In this document: in pieces, positions 19,202-27,473 of the stretch
How the letters are laid out: every line of letters starts with the position of its first letter
Numbering within the stretch: position 1 is the stretch's first letter
From: CAVXEH01 sp963805645
GTDB lineage: Bacteria > Chloroflexota > Limnocylindria > QHBO01
DNA length: 64,000 nt
Assembly (NCBI GenBank): GCA_963805645.1
Contig: CAWDVA010000002.1
Location: forward strand, 62,001-126,000
Direction of reading: 5' to 3'
Notes under the pieces: model-generated
The model's database searches: none
Told to the model about the DNA's origin: nothing
The model's input: only the letters and a program-made list of their open reading frames with translations
Program-made: the position numbers and the translations under genes

Positions 19202-20038
19202 TCAGCGCGGCACGAACCAGGTGACGGGACGTTCCACGTCGGCGGCCACGACCAGGACGGTTCCGCGAAGGACATCCATCCCGATCACGCCCTCGACCGT
19301 GCCATGGGCCTCCGGCGTCATGAACACCGGGCCCATGGGCAGTAGCGCGTCGCCGATGCGCAGCCGGGCTCCCTCGACCGTGGGCGACCGCATCTCCCGT
19401 CCACCAATTGCTCGACCACTGACCGCCTCGGCGCCAAGGGCCATGCCGGGCAGGGCCGCGGCGGCGAACGACGTGGAGCGCGCCCCCGAGTCGAGCAGGG
19501 TCAGCATCTCGCGGTGACCGTCGACGGCACCGTGCACCAGGATGGTGGTCTCGGACGGATCGCGCCCGAGGCGGACCGGGCGAAGGGAGGGATGTCGGCG
19601 TCGCAGCTCGGCGAGAACCGCCTCGAGCGGACCGTCGACCACGGACAGCTCCGGCGAGGCAAGATCCAGGACGATCCAGGCCGACCGATGCAGCGCCTGC
19701 GGGCTCAGGAACCCGCCGATCCCCCAGCCCGCGAAGGGCGGAGGCCCTTCTGCGACGGGAACGCCGTGCAGCGACATCGGCCAGCCGGTCAACGAGCCCT
19801 GCAGGCGGTCGACGCGCCAGGATGGGACGGAGTCGCCCGCCGCATCGGTCCCGGGTTCGTCCGGCGACAGATCGGCTCCGATGCGTCGCGCGAGATCAAG
19901 GGTGAGGACATGCTCCGAGGCGCCGGTGTCGCAGATCAGTCGCGTCCCCACGCCACCCACCACGGCGAGCACCATGGGTGCATGCGTCAGCTCGCCGGTG
20001 GCGGTTTCGTACGTGATTGGCGTGCGCAGCAGCTCCAC
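19202..20038 (-). CDS. Tandem retropepsin-like aspartyl protease domain protein
   Basis: 278 residues from ATG 20038. Two retropepsin-type active-site motifs are visible: LICDTGASEHVL (about residues 34-45) and a second, LTLLDSGARSTSF (about residues 179-191). Each is followed by hydrophobic-hydrophobic-glycine segments (GIGGFLSPQAL, GVIGMDVLRGTVLVV) that resemble the second half of a retropepsin lobe. Retroviral-type proteases have one lobe per chain and dimerise; here two lobes in one chain could form a pepsin-like monomer. No signal peptide or membrane anchor is seen, so it is probably cytosolic. It is convergent with smpB and divergent from ssrA. Protease activity is inferred from the motifs only. 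Confidence 0.75.
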   Translation of the reverse strand: MELLRTPITYETATGELTHAPMVLAVVGGVGTRLICDTGASEHVLTLDLARRIGADLSPDEPGTDAAGDSVPSWRVDRLQGSLTGWPMSLHGVPVAEGPPPFAGWGIGGFLSPQALHRSAWIVLDLASPELSVVDGPLEAVLAELRRRHPSLRPVRLGRDPSETTILVHGAVDGHREMLTLLDSGARSTSFAAAALPGMALGAEAVSGRAIGGREMRSPTVEGARLRIGDALLPMGPVFMTPEAHGTVEGVIGMDVLRGTVLVVAADVERPVTWFVPR

Positions 20039-20073
20039 CGCGGGATGGTGGCCGATGACGCCTAGAACAGGTG

Positions 20074-20102
20074 TTCACATCGGCACATCGGTCTGGTAGA
20101 AT
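20074..20102 (+). promoter_or_regulatory. ssrA promoter
   Basis: TTCACA (20074-20079), a 17-base spacer and TAGAAT (20097-20102) in the recurring GGTAGAAT context. It lies 18 bases before the mature tmRNA 5' end. Confidence 0.65.
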
Positions 20103-20119
20103 GCGCCCGTTCGGTTCGT

Positions 20120-20482
20120 GGGGATGTCAGGTTTCGACAGGGCTCAGGGACCGGAGATCGCAGGTCGAGGTCGCCCGCAGGCCTCGTTAAACCGCGGGCA
20201 AAGCCAGTAACTGGCAACAACAGTTACGCCCTCGCCGCTTAGTCGGTGAGCATCGACACCGTCCCCCCTCCCCGGACGGTGAAGATGTCATCAGGGGAGG
20301 TGCGGCGTCGCCGACTCCGGTGAGCGGCGTCAAAGAGCCGAGAGGCACCACCGGATAGCAAGCGGAGCACCCCGCCGGTCGGGGACCCGCAACGCGAAGC
20401 GCAAGTTGGCCGGAAATACCTGTAGGAAGTCTCCGGCGACTCGGTTCTGGACGGGGAGTTCGATTCTCCCCCATCTCCACCA
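20120..20482 (+). ncRNA. ssrA: tmRNA (transfer-messenger RNA)
   Basis: This 363-nt RNA rescues stalled ribosomes with SmpB. The 5' end GGGGATGTCAGGTTTCGACA and the 3' T-arm/acceptor (GGGAGTTCGATTCTCCC, then CATCTCC and an encoded CCA at 20480-20482) are diagnostic. The seven-bp acceptor stem pairs GGGGATG with CATCTCC. The tag reading frame starts at GGC 20213 and reads GNNSYALAA before TAG at 20240-20242, so the full tag is (A)GNNSYALAA, one of the shorter kind but with the usual ALAA end. The rest contains the pseudoknot region. It has its own promoter and faces away from the retropepsin gene. Confidence 0.96.
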
Positions 20483-20660
20483 CACACCCCATCCGCGCAG
20501 GGAAGGCTCTCCTCCCCCTTGCCTGCCGCCGGCATGTCGACGCTCACGCGTCCGGCCCAATTTGAACCGTGGCGAGGTTTCGTCCGCCTGATCAGTGAAG
20601 GATGCGCGCGTCCTCGTCGACGGCAGCCGGCGTCGGACCACGCCTGACAGGAGGGAACCC

Positions 20661-21248
20661 ATGCGTCATTCGCCGACGGGCAGGGGTGTGCTCGGCATCG
20701 CCGTCATCTCTGCTCTGCTGATGTTCACGGCCGCGCAGCCGGTGCTTGCGAACCGCGGGCACCCGAACCAGATGGTCCCGTTCAGCGCAAGGTTCACCAC
20801 CATGCAGACCGGCATGGACGCGACATTCACGACACCGGGTGCCGAGCGCTGCACCATCCCGCCGCCGGGCCTCGGGTGGTTCTCGGTGTTCGATGGCCAG
20901 GGCGTCGGCACCCACATCGGGCGCTACGTCGAGCACAACACGCACTGCACGTACGTGGACGGACCCACCGCCAGCGGCGTCCGAGGCCACATCGAGCTCG
21001 CCGAGGACAGGATCGTCACCGCCAACGGTGACGTCCTGACCGGCGTCTACCAGGGAACCTGGGAGGTGAACTATGTCACCGGTACTGCGACCGTCGACAT
21101 GACATACCAGGTCACCGGTGGTACCGGGCGCTTCGCCGGAGCCTCCGGTGCCGGCACCTCCCATCTCGATCAGTCGATCACCACCGGCGCGGGCGTGGGG
21201 TACCAGGCGGGCTGGATCTCGTACGACGCGTCGGACCGCGCTCACTGA
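20661..21248 (+). CDS. Secreted protein of unknown function
   Basis: 195 residues from ATG 20661 behind GGAGGG. An N-terminal signal peptide (basic RHSPTGRG, then LGIAVISALLMFTAAQPVLA with a likely cleavage after PVLA) is followed by a glycine/threonine-rich beta-strand domain. Two cysteines (GAERCTIPP and NTHCTYVD) are placed for a disulfide. The end contains YQVTGGTGRFAGASGAGTS, a motif type common in small secreted barrel-like proteins. No catalytic motif is visible. An in-frame ATG at 20595 would place the signal peptide internally and lacks a good ribosome site. Confidence 0.7.
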   Translation: MRHSPTGRGVLGIAVISALLMFTAAQPVLANRGHPNQMVPFSARFTTMQTGMDATFTTPGAERCTIPPPGLGWFSVFDGQGVGTHIGRYVEHNTHCTYVDGPTASGVRGHIELAEDRIVTANGDVLTGVYQGTWEVNYVTGTATVDMTYQVTGGTGRFAGASGAGTSHLDQSITTGAGVGYQAGWISYDASDRAH

Positions 21249-21296
21249 CGCGGCATCTCCCCGTCCCGGGCCGCGCCGCCGCGATGCGGCGCGGCC

Positions 21297-21302
21297 TAGA
21301 CT
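21297..21302 (+). promoter_or_regulatory. Candidate -10 box for the cupin gene
   Basis: TAGACT lies 37 bases before the cupin ATG and follows a GC-rich inverted repeat (GCCGC...GCGGC) at the end of the preceding gap. Confidence 0.35.
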
Positions 21303-21338
21303 GTGGCCGAGCCCAAGCATTCGCGTAGGAGGCAAGCC

Positions 21339-21713
21339 ATGAGCGATGCACCGCGCGCCGTGCCACCGTCGGCGCTGATCGAACTTCCCGACCTGCAGAC
21401 GGCCGGCATGCGGCGCCGGCAGGCGTTTGCCGAGGAAGACCGATGGATCGGCTACGTCAGCAGTGAGCCCGGCGAGTGGAGCGGCTGGCACCACCACGGC
21501 GAGCATGACACGTACCTGTACGTGCTCGCGGGCGTCGTCGAGTTCGAGTACGGCAACGAGCACGCGACCGCCACCATCGGCCAGGGCGAGTTCGGCCACA
21601 TGCCGCACCACGTCGTCCACCGCGAGCGCACGCGACCGGGCCAGACAGGCGAGGTCGTGCTGGTCCGCATCGGCCACGGACCGACGGTGTTCAACGTCGA
21701 CGGGCCTGGCTGA
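21339..21713 (+). CDS. Single-domain cupin protein
   Basis: 124 residues from ATG 21339 behind AGGAGG. The cupin metal motif 1 is GWHHHGEHDTYLYVLAG (His-X-His and a downstream Glu-type pattern), followed by motif-2-like GQGEFGHMPHHVVHRE. The protein is soluble and compact. Such proteins range from sugar isomerases and dioxygenases to sensors; nothing around it fixes the substrate. It converges with the papain-like gene, with only four bases between stops. Confidence 0.8.
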   Translation: MSDAPRAVPPSALIELPDLQTAGMRRRQAFAEEDRWIGYVSSEPGEWSGWHHHGEHDTYLYVLAGVVEFEYGNEHATATIGQGEFGHMPHHVVHRERTRPGQTGEVVLVRIGHGPTVFNVDGPG

Positions 21714-21717
21714 GGTA

Positions 21718-22674
21718 TCAGCTCGCCGTCAGCCCTCGCCCCTCGGGTCGCGTCAGCTCCGGCATCACCGGAATGACGATGACGTATTTCCCATCCTTGT
21801 CGGGGTGTGGTCCGTCGTAGAGCAGGTGCCAGGGCATGAAGTCCTGCGGCAGATCCTCGACGGCCACCAGCGTGTCGGGCGGGTTCGACTCGCCCCAGAT
21901 GCTCGAGATGCGCGGATACCAGACGTCCTCGATGTAGACCCCGGTGACGGTGAAGTCATTCGTCACGGCGGGATCACGAGTCGCCTCGAAGCCGGACATG
22001 ACCCAGGAGTGCACGCCCTTCCAGACCAGGAGGCCCGCCGGACGGTTCGTGAGGCGCACCTGCCTGGCCGCGAGCTGGATCGCCGCCTCGAGCGTGGGCT
22101 GGATGCTCACCTCATAGGATCCATAGCCGAGCCGCTGCAGGCCGATGGCCCAGGCCTCCGGCTCCGCGCCACCTTCGCGGTCAGGGGCGATGCTCCGCGC
22201 GTAGCTCCACAGCTGCTGCTGGGTCGCCTTCGAGACATCGGCACCGGCGTCCATGATGTTCATTGAGGTCTGCATGGCGGCCGCCAGGCACCAGGTGTCC
22301 AGGTACTCGCGTGCGTAATCGCCGTCCCGATACAGGTCCATCCCGAACGGTCCCGGGGTGGGGGTCGGCGTGGACGGGCCCGTTGCCGGCGAGAGCGATG
22401 GCGTCGCCGTCGCAGCCGGCAGCGCCGGGACCGATGGGCTGGCGGGCGGCCACTCCCGCTGCCAGGGGCTGACCGATGGCGCCACCGCCCGGATGGCACC
22501 ACCCAGGACCCCGAACGACGTCCCCAGGCCGATGAGCAGGACCGCGGCCACCACGATGCCCGTCAGCGCCTGGCCCGGTCTGGGTCGCAGGCTCATGCCC
22601 TGTACCCGGCGCTGCGCCTCGCTCCCCGGCGCGCGCGCCATGCCGGGTGCCAGCCCGAGGGCCGGGAGCGCCAC
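21718..22674 (-). CDS. Membrane-anchored papain-like (C39-type) putative cysteine peptidase
   Basis: 318 residues. A cytosolic N-terminus and one TM helix (ALTGIVVAAVLLIGLGTSFGVL, about residues 35-57) precede a Pro/Ser/Thr-rich linker of roughly 50 residues. An extracellular globular domain follows. It contains YLDTWCLAAAMQTSMNIMDAG, where a cysteine followed by alanine-rich helix resembles the nucleophile helix of C39-like papain folds, and WKGVHSWVMSGFEATRD, with a histidine as in the H-X-W/V pattern of that family. Peptidase function is inferred; the third residue of the site is not certain. A shorter start at the Met of MSLRPRPGQ is possible. Confidence 0.65.
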   Translation of the reverse strand: MALPALGLAPGMARAPGSEAQRRVQGMSLRPRPGQALTGIVVAAVLLIGLGTSFGVLGGAIRAVAPSVSPWQREWPPASPSVPALPAATATPSLSPATGPSTPTPTPGPFGMDLYRDGDYAREYLDTWCLAAAMQTSMNIMDAGADVSKATQQQLWSYARSIAPDREGGAEPEAWAIGLQRLGYGSYEVSIQPTLEAAIQLAARQVRLTNRPAGLLVWKGVHSWVMSGFEATRDPAVTNDFTVTGVYIEDVWYPRISSIWGESNPPDTLVAVEDLPQDFMPWHLLYDGPHPDKDGKYVIVIPVMPELTRPEGRGLTAS

Positions 22675-22871
22675 GATTCCCGCGGTGCGTGCGACATCGG
22701 CGGGGCACCGGGCGCTCGGCGACTCGTCACGGCGTAACCTCCCCTCTCACGGCGGGATCATGGCAATCGCCGGGGCGTCCGGCAAGAGCGCGCCGACGGC
22801 GCGGAGGTGAACCTCGGCGGCACGGCGATCGTGCAGGCGGCGAAGCGCGGAGCGGCGGTCCCCGCCGCAGC

Positions 22872-23807
22872 CTAGGAACCGGGCGAGGCGGATGGAGCGG
22901 GCGCCGCTGACTCGGCCTCCGAGAGGAGCGCGCGAACCATGACGGCGCGCGGGTCGTCGGGGGCGGCGACCAGGAAGGCCTGGAACTCCCTGACGGCGGT
23001 GGTGGTGTCGTTCGCGCCGCGCAACGCGATGATCCCGCGGAAGAACGGGATGTCGGGTGAGTCCGCTGCGACCCTGGCGTAGGCATCGGTGGCCGAGGTC
23101 GCATCGGTCCAGTCGCCGACATTGACGTAGGCGGTGATCAGGCGCTGGTAGGCGCTGGCGTCGGTCGGCTCGAGGCTGATGAGGGCCAACAGGATGGTGC
23201 CCGCACGGCTCAGGTCGTCGGCGGTGCCGCCCTGCAGGTAGGCATCGGCCAGCTTCGAAAGCGCATCGGTATCGCGGGGATTCGCCGTGAGCGCGTCGAG
23301 CAGCTGCCTGATGGTGGCCTGGCGCGCCGCCTCCTGCGCCTGCTGCGAGGCCAGGGCCTCGTTGGTCTGGGTGGGGTTGGCCAGGCTGAAGGGCGCCGGC
23401 AGGACGAAGCCGATGACGACCGCCAGCGCCAGCACGGCCGCCGCGAGCCCCACCCGCCGTGGCGGCAGCGGTGAGCCCGCGGCAGGGTGGTCGGCCCGGG
23501 CCGCCAGGGGTCCGGCCTCCGCGGACTCGAGGGCGGCCAGCGTCTCCGCGGCACGCCGCTCCGCCTCCTCGCGCTGCGCTGCATGGGCGGCCTCGTCGAG
23601 CGACCCGGCGCGGTGGTCGGCCTCCACGTCGCGGATCGCCTCCAGCGCGACCCGATGCCGGATGCGCAGCACGTCCAGGTCCTCGCGGGCCTCGTCCGCC
23701 GACGGGATCGTCCCTCCGCGCCGGGCCCGGACGAACGGGGTCGCGATCAGCGCCGCCACACCGCCACCCACGAGGACCAGCAGGAGCAGCTCCATCGGGT
23801 CAGGCAT
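22872..23807 (-). CDS. ccmI: Cytochrome c biogenesis protein CcmI-like (TPR)
   Basis: 311 residues from ATG 23807, overlapping the ccmH stop by eight bases. Two membrane segments flank a cytosolic coiled coil: LLLLVLVGGGVAALIATPF at residues 6-24 and VGLAAAVLALAVVIGFVLP near 120-138. The coiled coil has DLDVLRIRHRVALEAIRDVE. The C-terminal half is TPR-like (NPRDTDALSKLADAYLQGG, EPTDASAYQRLITAYVNVGD). This is the CcmI layout, which presents apocytochrome c to the CcmFH heme lyase. It is the last gene of the ccm operon. Confidence 0.82.
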   Translation of the reverse strand: MPDPMELLLLVLVGGGVAALIATPFVRARRGGTIPSADEAREDLDVLRIRHRVALEAIRDVEADHRAGSLDEAAHAAQREEAERRAAETLAALESAEAGPLAARADHPAAGSPLPPRRVGLAAAVLALAVVIGFVLPAPFSLANPTQTNEALASQQAQEAARQATIRQLLDALTANPRDTDALSKLADAYLQGGTADDLSRAGTILLALISLEPTDASAYQRLITAYVNVGDWTDATSATDAYARVAADSPDIPFFRGIIALRGANDTTTAVREFQAFLVAAPDDPRAVMVRALLSEAESAAPAPSASPGS

Positions 23808-24273
23808 CCAGCGCCTCCACCTCGTCGCGGATGCGCTGGCGCACCGCGGTGTCGTTGGGCGAGGTCCCGTCCGCGGGCGGCGTGGGGCGTCCACGGCCGG
23901 CGCGCAGCCAGGCGATCAGGCCCACCGTGGCCAGGGCGACGAGACCCAACGGGATCCAGAACCAGGCCGGCGACGAGGGTTCCAGGAGGATCCACTCGCC
24001 GTAGCGAGCCACGAAGTAGTCGCGAACCTGGGCCGGGGTCTGGCCGGCGGCGAGCTGACGGGCGACCTCGTCGCGGATGGCGGTCGCCGAGGTGGTGTGG
24101 GACTCGGCCACCGAGAGCCCCTGGCAATCGGGGCAGCGCAGCTCCGACTCGAGCTGCTGCGCCTCCTGGGCCCGGGTCAGGGCCGGTGCGGGCCGCATGA
24201 GATCGACGACGACCGCCGCCGCCAGGGCCAGCAGCGCGACGATGGCCAGGGTGAAGGCCGTGCGTCGGATCAT
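23800..24273 (-). CDS. ccmH: Cytochrome c maturation thiol oxidoreductase CcmH
   Basis: 157 residues from ATG 24273 (ATGA overlap with ccmG). An N-terminal TM (AFTLAIVALLALAAAVVVDL) precedes the redox motif in LRCPDCQGLSVAES. The LRCP.CQ.. pattern is diagnostic for CcmH, which reduces the apocytochrome c heme-binding cysteines. A second TM (FWIPLGLVALATVGLIAWL) follows. It is a short form without the TPR part, which is encoded separately as ccmI. Confidence 0.92.
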   Translation of the reverse strand: MIRRTAFTLAIVALLALAAAVVVDLMRPAPALTRAQEAQQLESELRCPDCQGLSVAESHTTSATAIRDEVARQLAAGQTPAQVRDYFVARYGEWILLEPSSPAWFWIPLGLVALATVGLIAWLRAGRGRPTPPADGTSPNDTAVRQRIRDEVEALDA

Positions 24274-24821
24274 TGCGCGGCCACCGGCACGCCCAGGGCC
24301 GCCATCTGGGCCGAGATGACCTCGGAGGTCACCGGGCCGATCTGCTTGCCGCGCACGACGCCGTCCGCGTCCACGAAGAACGTCTCCGGCGGCCCGGTCA
24401 CCCCGAAGTCGACCGCCGTGGCTCCTGACGGGTCGAGCAGGTCGGTCCACCCGCCGTCGCCATAGCGGGAGAGGAACCGGGCGGCCCCCTCCGCGTCATC
24501 GTTGTAGAGGATGCCCACGATCGTCACCCGGTCGCCGTAGCGCTGGGCGAGGTCGAGGAGCACGGGGTGCTCCTGCGCACACGGCGGGCACCAGCTGGCC
24601 CAGAAATTGAGGACGAGCGGCTTCCCGGCCAGGTCGTCCGAGCGCAGCGTCGTCCCGTCCAGGGTGGTCAGCTCGAAGGAGGGCATGGGCTTGCCGATGA
24701 GCGGCGAGGGGATGGCGGATGGGTCGTGGCCGAAGCCGATGAACAGCACCGCGACCACCGGCACCAGCACCACGGGCACGATGAGCCAGCGAAGACGCCG
24801 CCGGACGGTTCCGGTCGCCAT
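24270..24821 (-). CDS. ccmG: Thiol:disulfide interchange protein CcmG/DsbE
   Basis: 183 residues from ATG 24821. An N-terminal TM anchor (WLIVPVVLVPVVAVLFIGFG) holds a thioredoxin-like domain outside the membrane. The active site is WASWCPPCAQEHPV and the cis-proline segment is GVTGPPETFFVDADG, as in CcmG. It reduces CcmH/apocytochrome c. A GTG at 24830 giving a GTGA overlap with ccmF is an equally possible start. Confidence 0.93.
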   Translation of the reverse strand: MATGTVRRRLRWLIVPVVLVPVVAVLFIGFGHDPSAIPSPLIGKPMPSFELTTLDGTTLRSDDLAGKPLVLNFWASWCPPCAQEHPVLLDLAQRYGDRVTIVGILYNDDAEGAARFLSRYGDGGWTDLLDPSGATAVDFGVTGPPETFFVDADGVVRGKQIGPVTSEVISAQMAALGVPVAAQ

Positions 24822-24826
24822 CGGCC

Positions 24827-26836
24827 TCACGCCTCCGCGGGAGCCGATGGGGCGGCAGTCGGCTCCTCCGCGTGCGCGCCGACGGTCGCCCGCCTGCGTT
24901 CCGGCCAGATGGCGAAGAGGGCGCCCAGGCCCACGATGCCGCCCCCGAGCCAGATCCACACCACGCCGGGGTTGACGAAGACGCGGATCGTCGCCTGTCG
25001 GGTTCCGCCGTCGTAGCCGATGAGGGTCACGTACAGGTCCTCCCCCAGGGAGGATCGGACCGCGGGCGTGGCGATCAGGGTGTCCGAGTTGGGGTAGTCG
25101 CGCAGCGCGGTGGTCAGGGTGCCCGACTGCGGCCCGCGATACGTCATCGCGGCGCTCGTCTCCACGACCCGCGGATCGTCCGCCAGCGGGGCGGTGGTCA
25201 GGTCGTCATAGGTGAGCGTGTAGCCGCGGATGGAGATGGTGCCGCCGGGCTCGAGCGTCGCCGAGGCCTGGGCACCCTGCGTGGCGCTGATGGCGATCGC
25301 CACCCCCATGACCAGGATGCCGGCGTGGACCGCGTACCCGCCGTACCGTCGCCGGTTCCGGGTGGCGAGCCGGGCGAGGGCCACCGGCGGCGACTCGTGC
25401 CGGCTCCGCGCGCGGGCTCGCACCCCGCGCACCATCTCGTCGCCCATGATCACCGCCACGTAGACAGCGAGGCCAACGGTGGCCAGCGGCGCCGGGTCGC
25501 GCAGGCCCAGGGCGAGGCAGATGGCCACCACCGCGATGCCGGCCAGGATGGGGATCCCGAACCGCTCCTGGATGGTGCGCCAGCCGGCGCCGCCCCAGGG
25601 CAGCGCCGGCCCCACGCCCATGAGGAAGACGAGCGCCAGGAAGAGCGGGGCGTTCACCCGGTTGAACCACGGCGCCCCCACGCTGATGGTCCCGCCGTTG
25701 AAGAGCTCGACGATGAGGGGCAGCAGCGTGCCGAAGAGGACCGCGAAGGTGATCCCCAGGAACAGGACGTTGTTGAACAGGAACGCCGACTCGCGGCTCA
25801 CCGTCGCGGCGGGACGATCGCGGTCGCCCAGGTCGGGAAGGCGCCAGACGAGGAGCGTCAGCCCGCCACCGAGCGAGAGGATCACCGCGGCCAGGAACCA
25901 GGGGCCAATGGCCGACTGGGTGAAGGAGTGCACGCTGGCCACGACGCCGGACCGGGTGAGGAACGTCCCCACGATGGTCAGCACGAAGGTGGCGATGACC
26001 AGCGCCGAGCTCCAGATCTTCAGTGAGCCGCGCCGTTCCGCGACCATGGACGAGTGGATGAAGGCGGTGGCCGTCAGCCACGGGAGCAGCGCCGCATTCT
26101 CGACCGGATCCCAGGCCCAGTAGCCGCCCCAGCCCAGGACCTCGTAGCTCCACCAGGCGCCGGCGGTGATGCCCAGGGTCAGGAAGATCCAGGGCACGAT
26201 GGTCCAGCGCCGCACGATGGCCAGCCACTCCTCGTCCGTGCGGCGGGTGATGAGCGCCGCCATGCCGAACGCGAACGGCACCGACATCCCGGTGTAGCCC
26301 AGGTAGAGCAGCGGCGGATGCAGGCCCATGAACGGGTGGTTCTGGAGCAGGGCATTGGGACCCGCCCCTTCCGCGGCCACCGGTACGGTGCGGATGAACG
26401 GGTTGCCGGGCCAGATCATGACCGCGAAGAAGAAGATGGCGATGAACGCCAGCGTGGCACCGGCCCACGGCATGAGCGCCGGGTGACGATCGCGGTAGCG
26501 GTAGAGGACCACCGCGGCGTAGCCGGTGAGGAGCAGCGTCCAGAACAGGATGGAGCCCTCGAGCGCGGCCCACAGGCTGATGACGCTGAAGAATGGCGGC
26601 GTGGTGGTGGCGTTGTTGCGCGCGACGTACAGGATCGAGAAGTCGTGGGTGAGGAGCGCGGTGATCATGATCGCGGAGGCGACGGCGGCCATGGCGAAGG
26701 CCAGGTACATGGCCCGCCGCGCGGAGGCAAGCAAGGTGGCGTCGCGGCGCCGGCCGCCGGCGATGAACGCGAAGGCGGCGAAGGTGGCGGTCGCCAGTCC
26801 CACCACGATGGCGACGTGGCCCAGGGTGGCGAGCAT
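24827..26836 (-). CDS. ccmF: Heme lyase subunit CcmF
   Basis: This 669-residue polytopic membrane protein has the tryptophan-rich heme-handling motif WGGYWAWDPVENAALLPWLT (the WWD domain), preceded by GAWWSYEVLGWGG. About 14-15 hydrophobic segments are present. The C-terminal extracellular part (RGYTLTYDDLTTAPLADDPR and similar) is the usual CcmF beta domain, followed by a final TM. CcmF takes heme from holo-CcmE and attaches it to apocytochrome c. Length is normal. It is preceded by ccmE with an eight-base gap. Confidence 0.95.
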   Translation of the reverse strand: MLATLGHVAIVVGLATATFAAFAFIAGGRRRDATLLASARRAMYLAFAMAAVASAIMITALLTHDFSILYVARNNATTTPPFFSVISLWAALEGSILFWTLLLTGYAAVVLYRYRDRHPALMPWAGATLAFIAIFFFAVMIWPGNPFIRTVPVAAEGAGPNALLQNHPFMGLHPPLLYLGYTGMSVPFAFGMAALITRRTDEEWLAIVRRWTIVPWIFLTLGITAGAWWSYEVLGWGGYWAWDPVENAALLPWLTATAFIHSSMVAERRGSLKIWSSALVIATFVLTIVGTFLTRSGVVASVHSFTQSAIGPWFLAAVILSLGGGLTLLVWRLPDLGDRDRPAATVSRESAFLFNNVLFLGITFAVLFGTLLPLIVELFNGGTISVGAPWFNRVNAPLFLALVFLMGVGPALPWGGAGWRTIQERFGIPILAGIAVVAICLALGLRDPAPLATVGLAVYVAVIMGDEMVRGVRARARSRHESPPVALARLATRNRRRYGGYAVHAGILVMGVAIAISATQGAQASATLEPGGTISIRGYTLTYDDLTTAPLADDPRVVETSAAMTYRGPQSGTLTTALRDYPNSDTLIATPAVRSSLGEDLYVTLIGYDGGTRQATIRVFVNPGVVWIWLGGGIVGLGALFAIWPERRRATVGAHAEEPTAAPSAPAEA

Positions 26837-26844
26837 GGCCGGTC

Positions 26845-27312
26845 CTAGCCGCCGCTCCCCGACGGGATGAGGTGCGACGGGATCGCGCCATCGGTCGGGG
26901 CCACGTACGTCTCGTTGTGCTTGATCAGGATCTGGGTGGCGGCGAAGGTGCCGTCAGTGCCCAGGGTGCCCTCGACCACCGCCCCGGCGTCGATGCGCGG
27001 GCACTGGACGGCCTCGCCCGGCGCGTTGTGAACGGCGATGGCGTTCGTGTTGTCCGTGAGCGTGAACCGCACCTGGCCGTCCGAGCAGTCCAGGGTCCCG
27101 GTCTGCACCAGGCCGCCGAGCCGGATGGTCTGGCCGATCTCCTTGTCACCCAGGGCCAGGATCTCGGTGGGCGTGCGGTAGTAGACGAGCGCGTCGCCGA
27201 TCCCGCTGAACGCGAAGTAGCCGATGACGGCCACCACCACGGCAGCGCCGATCACCAGGCCCCATCGGCTGCGGTGCGGCCGCGGCGGTGGCGCCGGAGC
27301 GCTGACGGTCAT
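26845..27312 (-). CDS. ccmE: Heme chaperone CcmE
   Basis: 155 residues from ATG 27312. One N-terminal TM (WGLVIGAAVVVAVIGYFAFS) precedes an OB-fold domain with IRLGGLVQTGTLDC and VRFTLTDNTNAIAVHN. The covalent heme-binding histidine is in ILIKHNETYVAP, matching the family H-X-E-X-Y motif (here HNETY). It receives heme from CcmABCD and passes it to CcmF. The start overlaps the ccmD stop (ATGA). Confidence 0.93.
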   Translation of the reverse strand: MTVSAPAPPPRPHRSRWGLVIGAAVVVAVIGYFAFSGIGDALVYYRTPTEILALGDKEIGQTIRLGGLVQTGTLDCSDGQVRFTLTDNTNAIAVHNAPGEAVQCPRIDAGAVVEGTLGTDGTFAATQILIKHNETYVAPTDGAIPSHLIPSGSGG

Positions 27313-27473
27313 TCGCTCCCCGGTGGGGTGCGGTTGCCCGTGGCCGCGTCCCGATCCTGTGCATCGGCCTCGCGTCGCGCGGCGCGGAGGCGCCAGGCAA
27401 GGGTGCCGGCGTACACCGCCAGCCCGCCGAGGATGCCGGTGAAGCCGGCGATCACGAAGCCCAGGTCGGTCAC
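27309..27473 (-). CDS. ccmD: Small heme exporter protein CcmD
   Basis: 54 residues from GTG 27473. A single TM (FVIAGFTGILGGLAVYAGTL) is followed by the charged stretch AWRLRAARREADAQDRD. This is the classic CcmD layout, which releases holo-CcmE from CcmC. It is placed between ccmC and ccmE with GTGA and ATGA overlaps. Identification leans on position as much as sequence, because CcmD is poorly conserved. Confidence 0.85.
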   Translation of the reverse strand: MTDLGFVIAGFTGILGGLAVYAGTLAWRLRAARREADAQDRDAATGNRTPPGSE

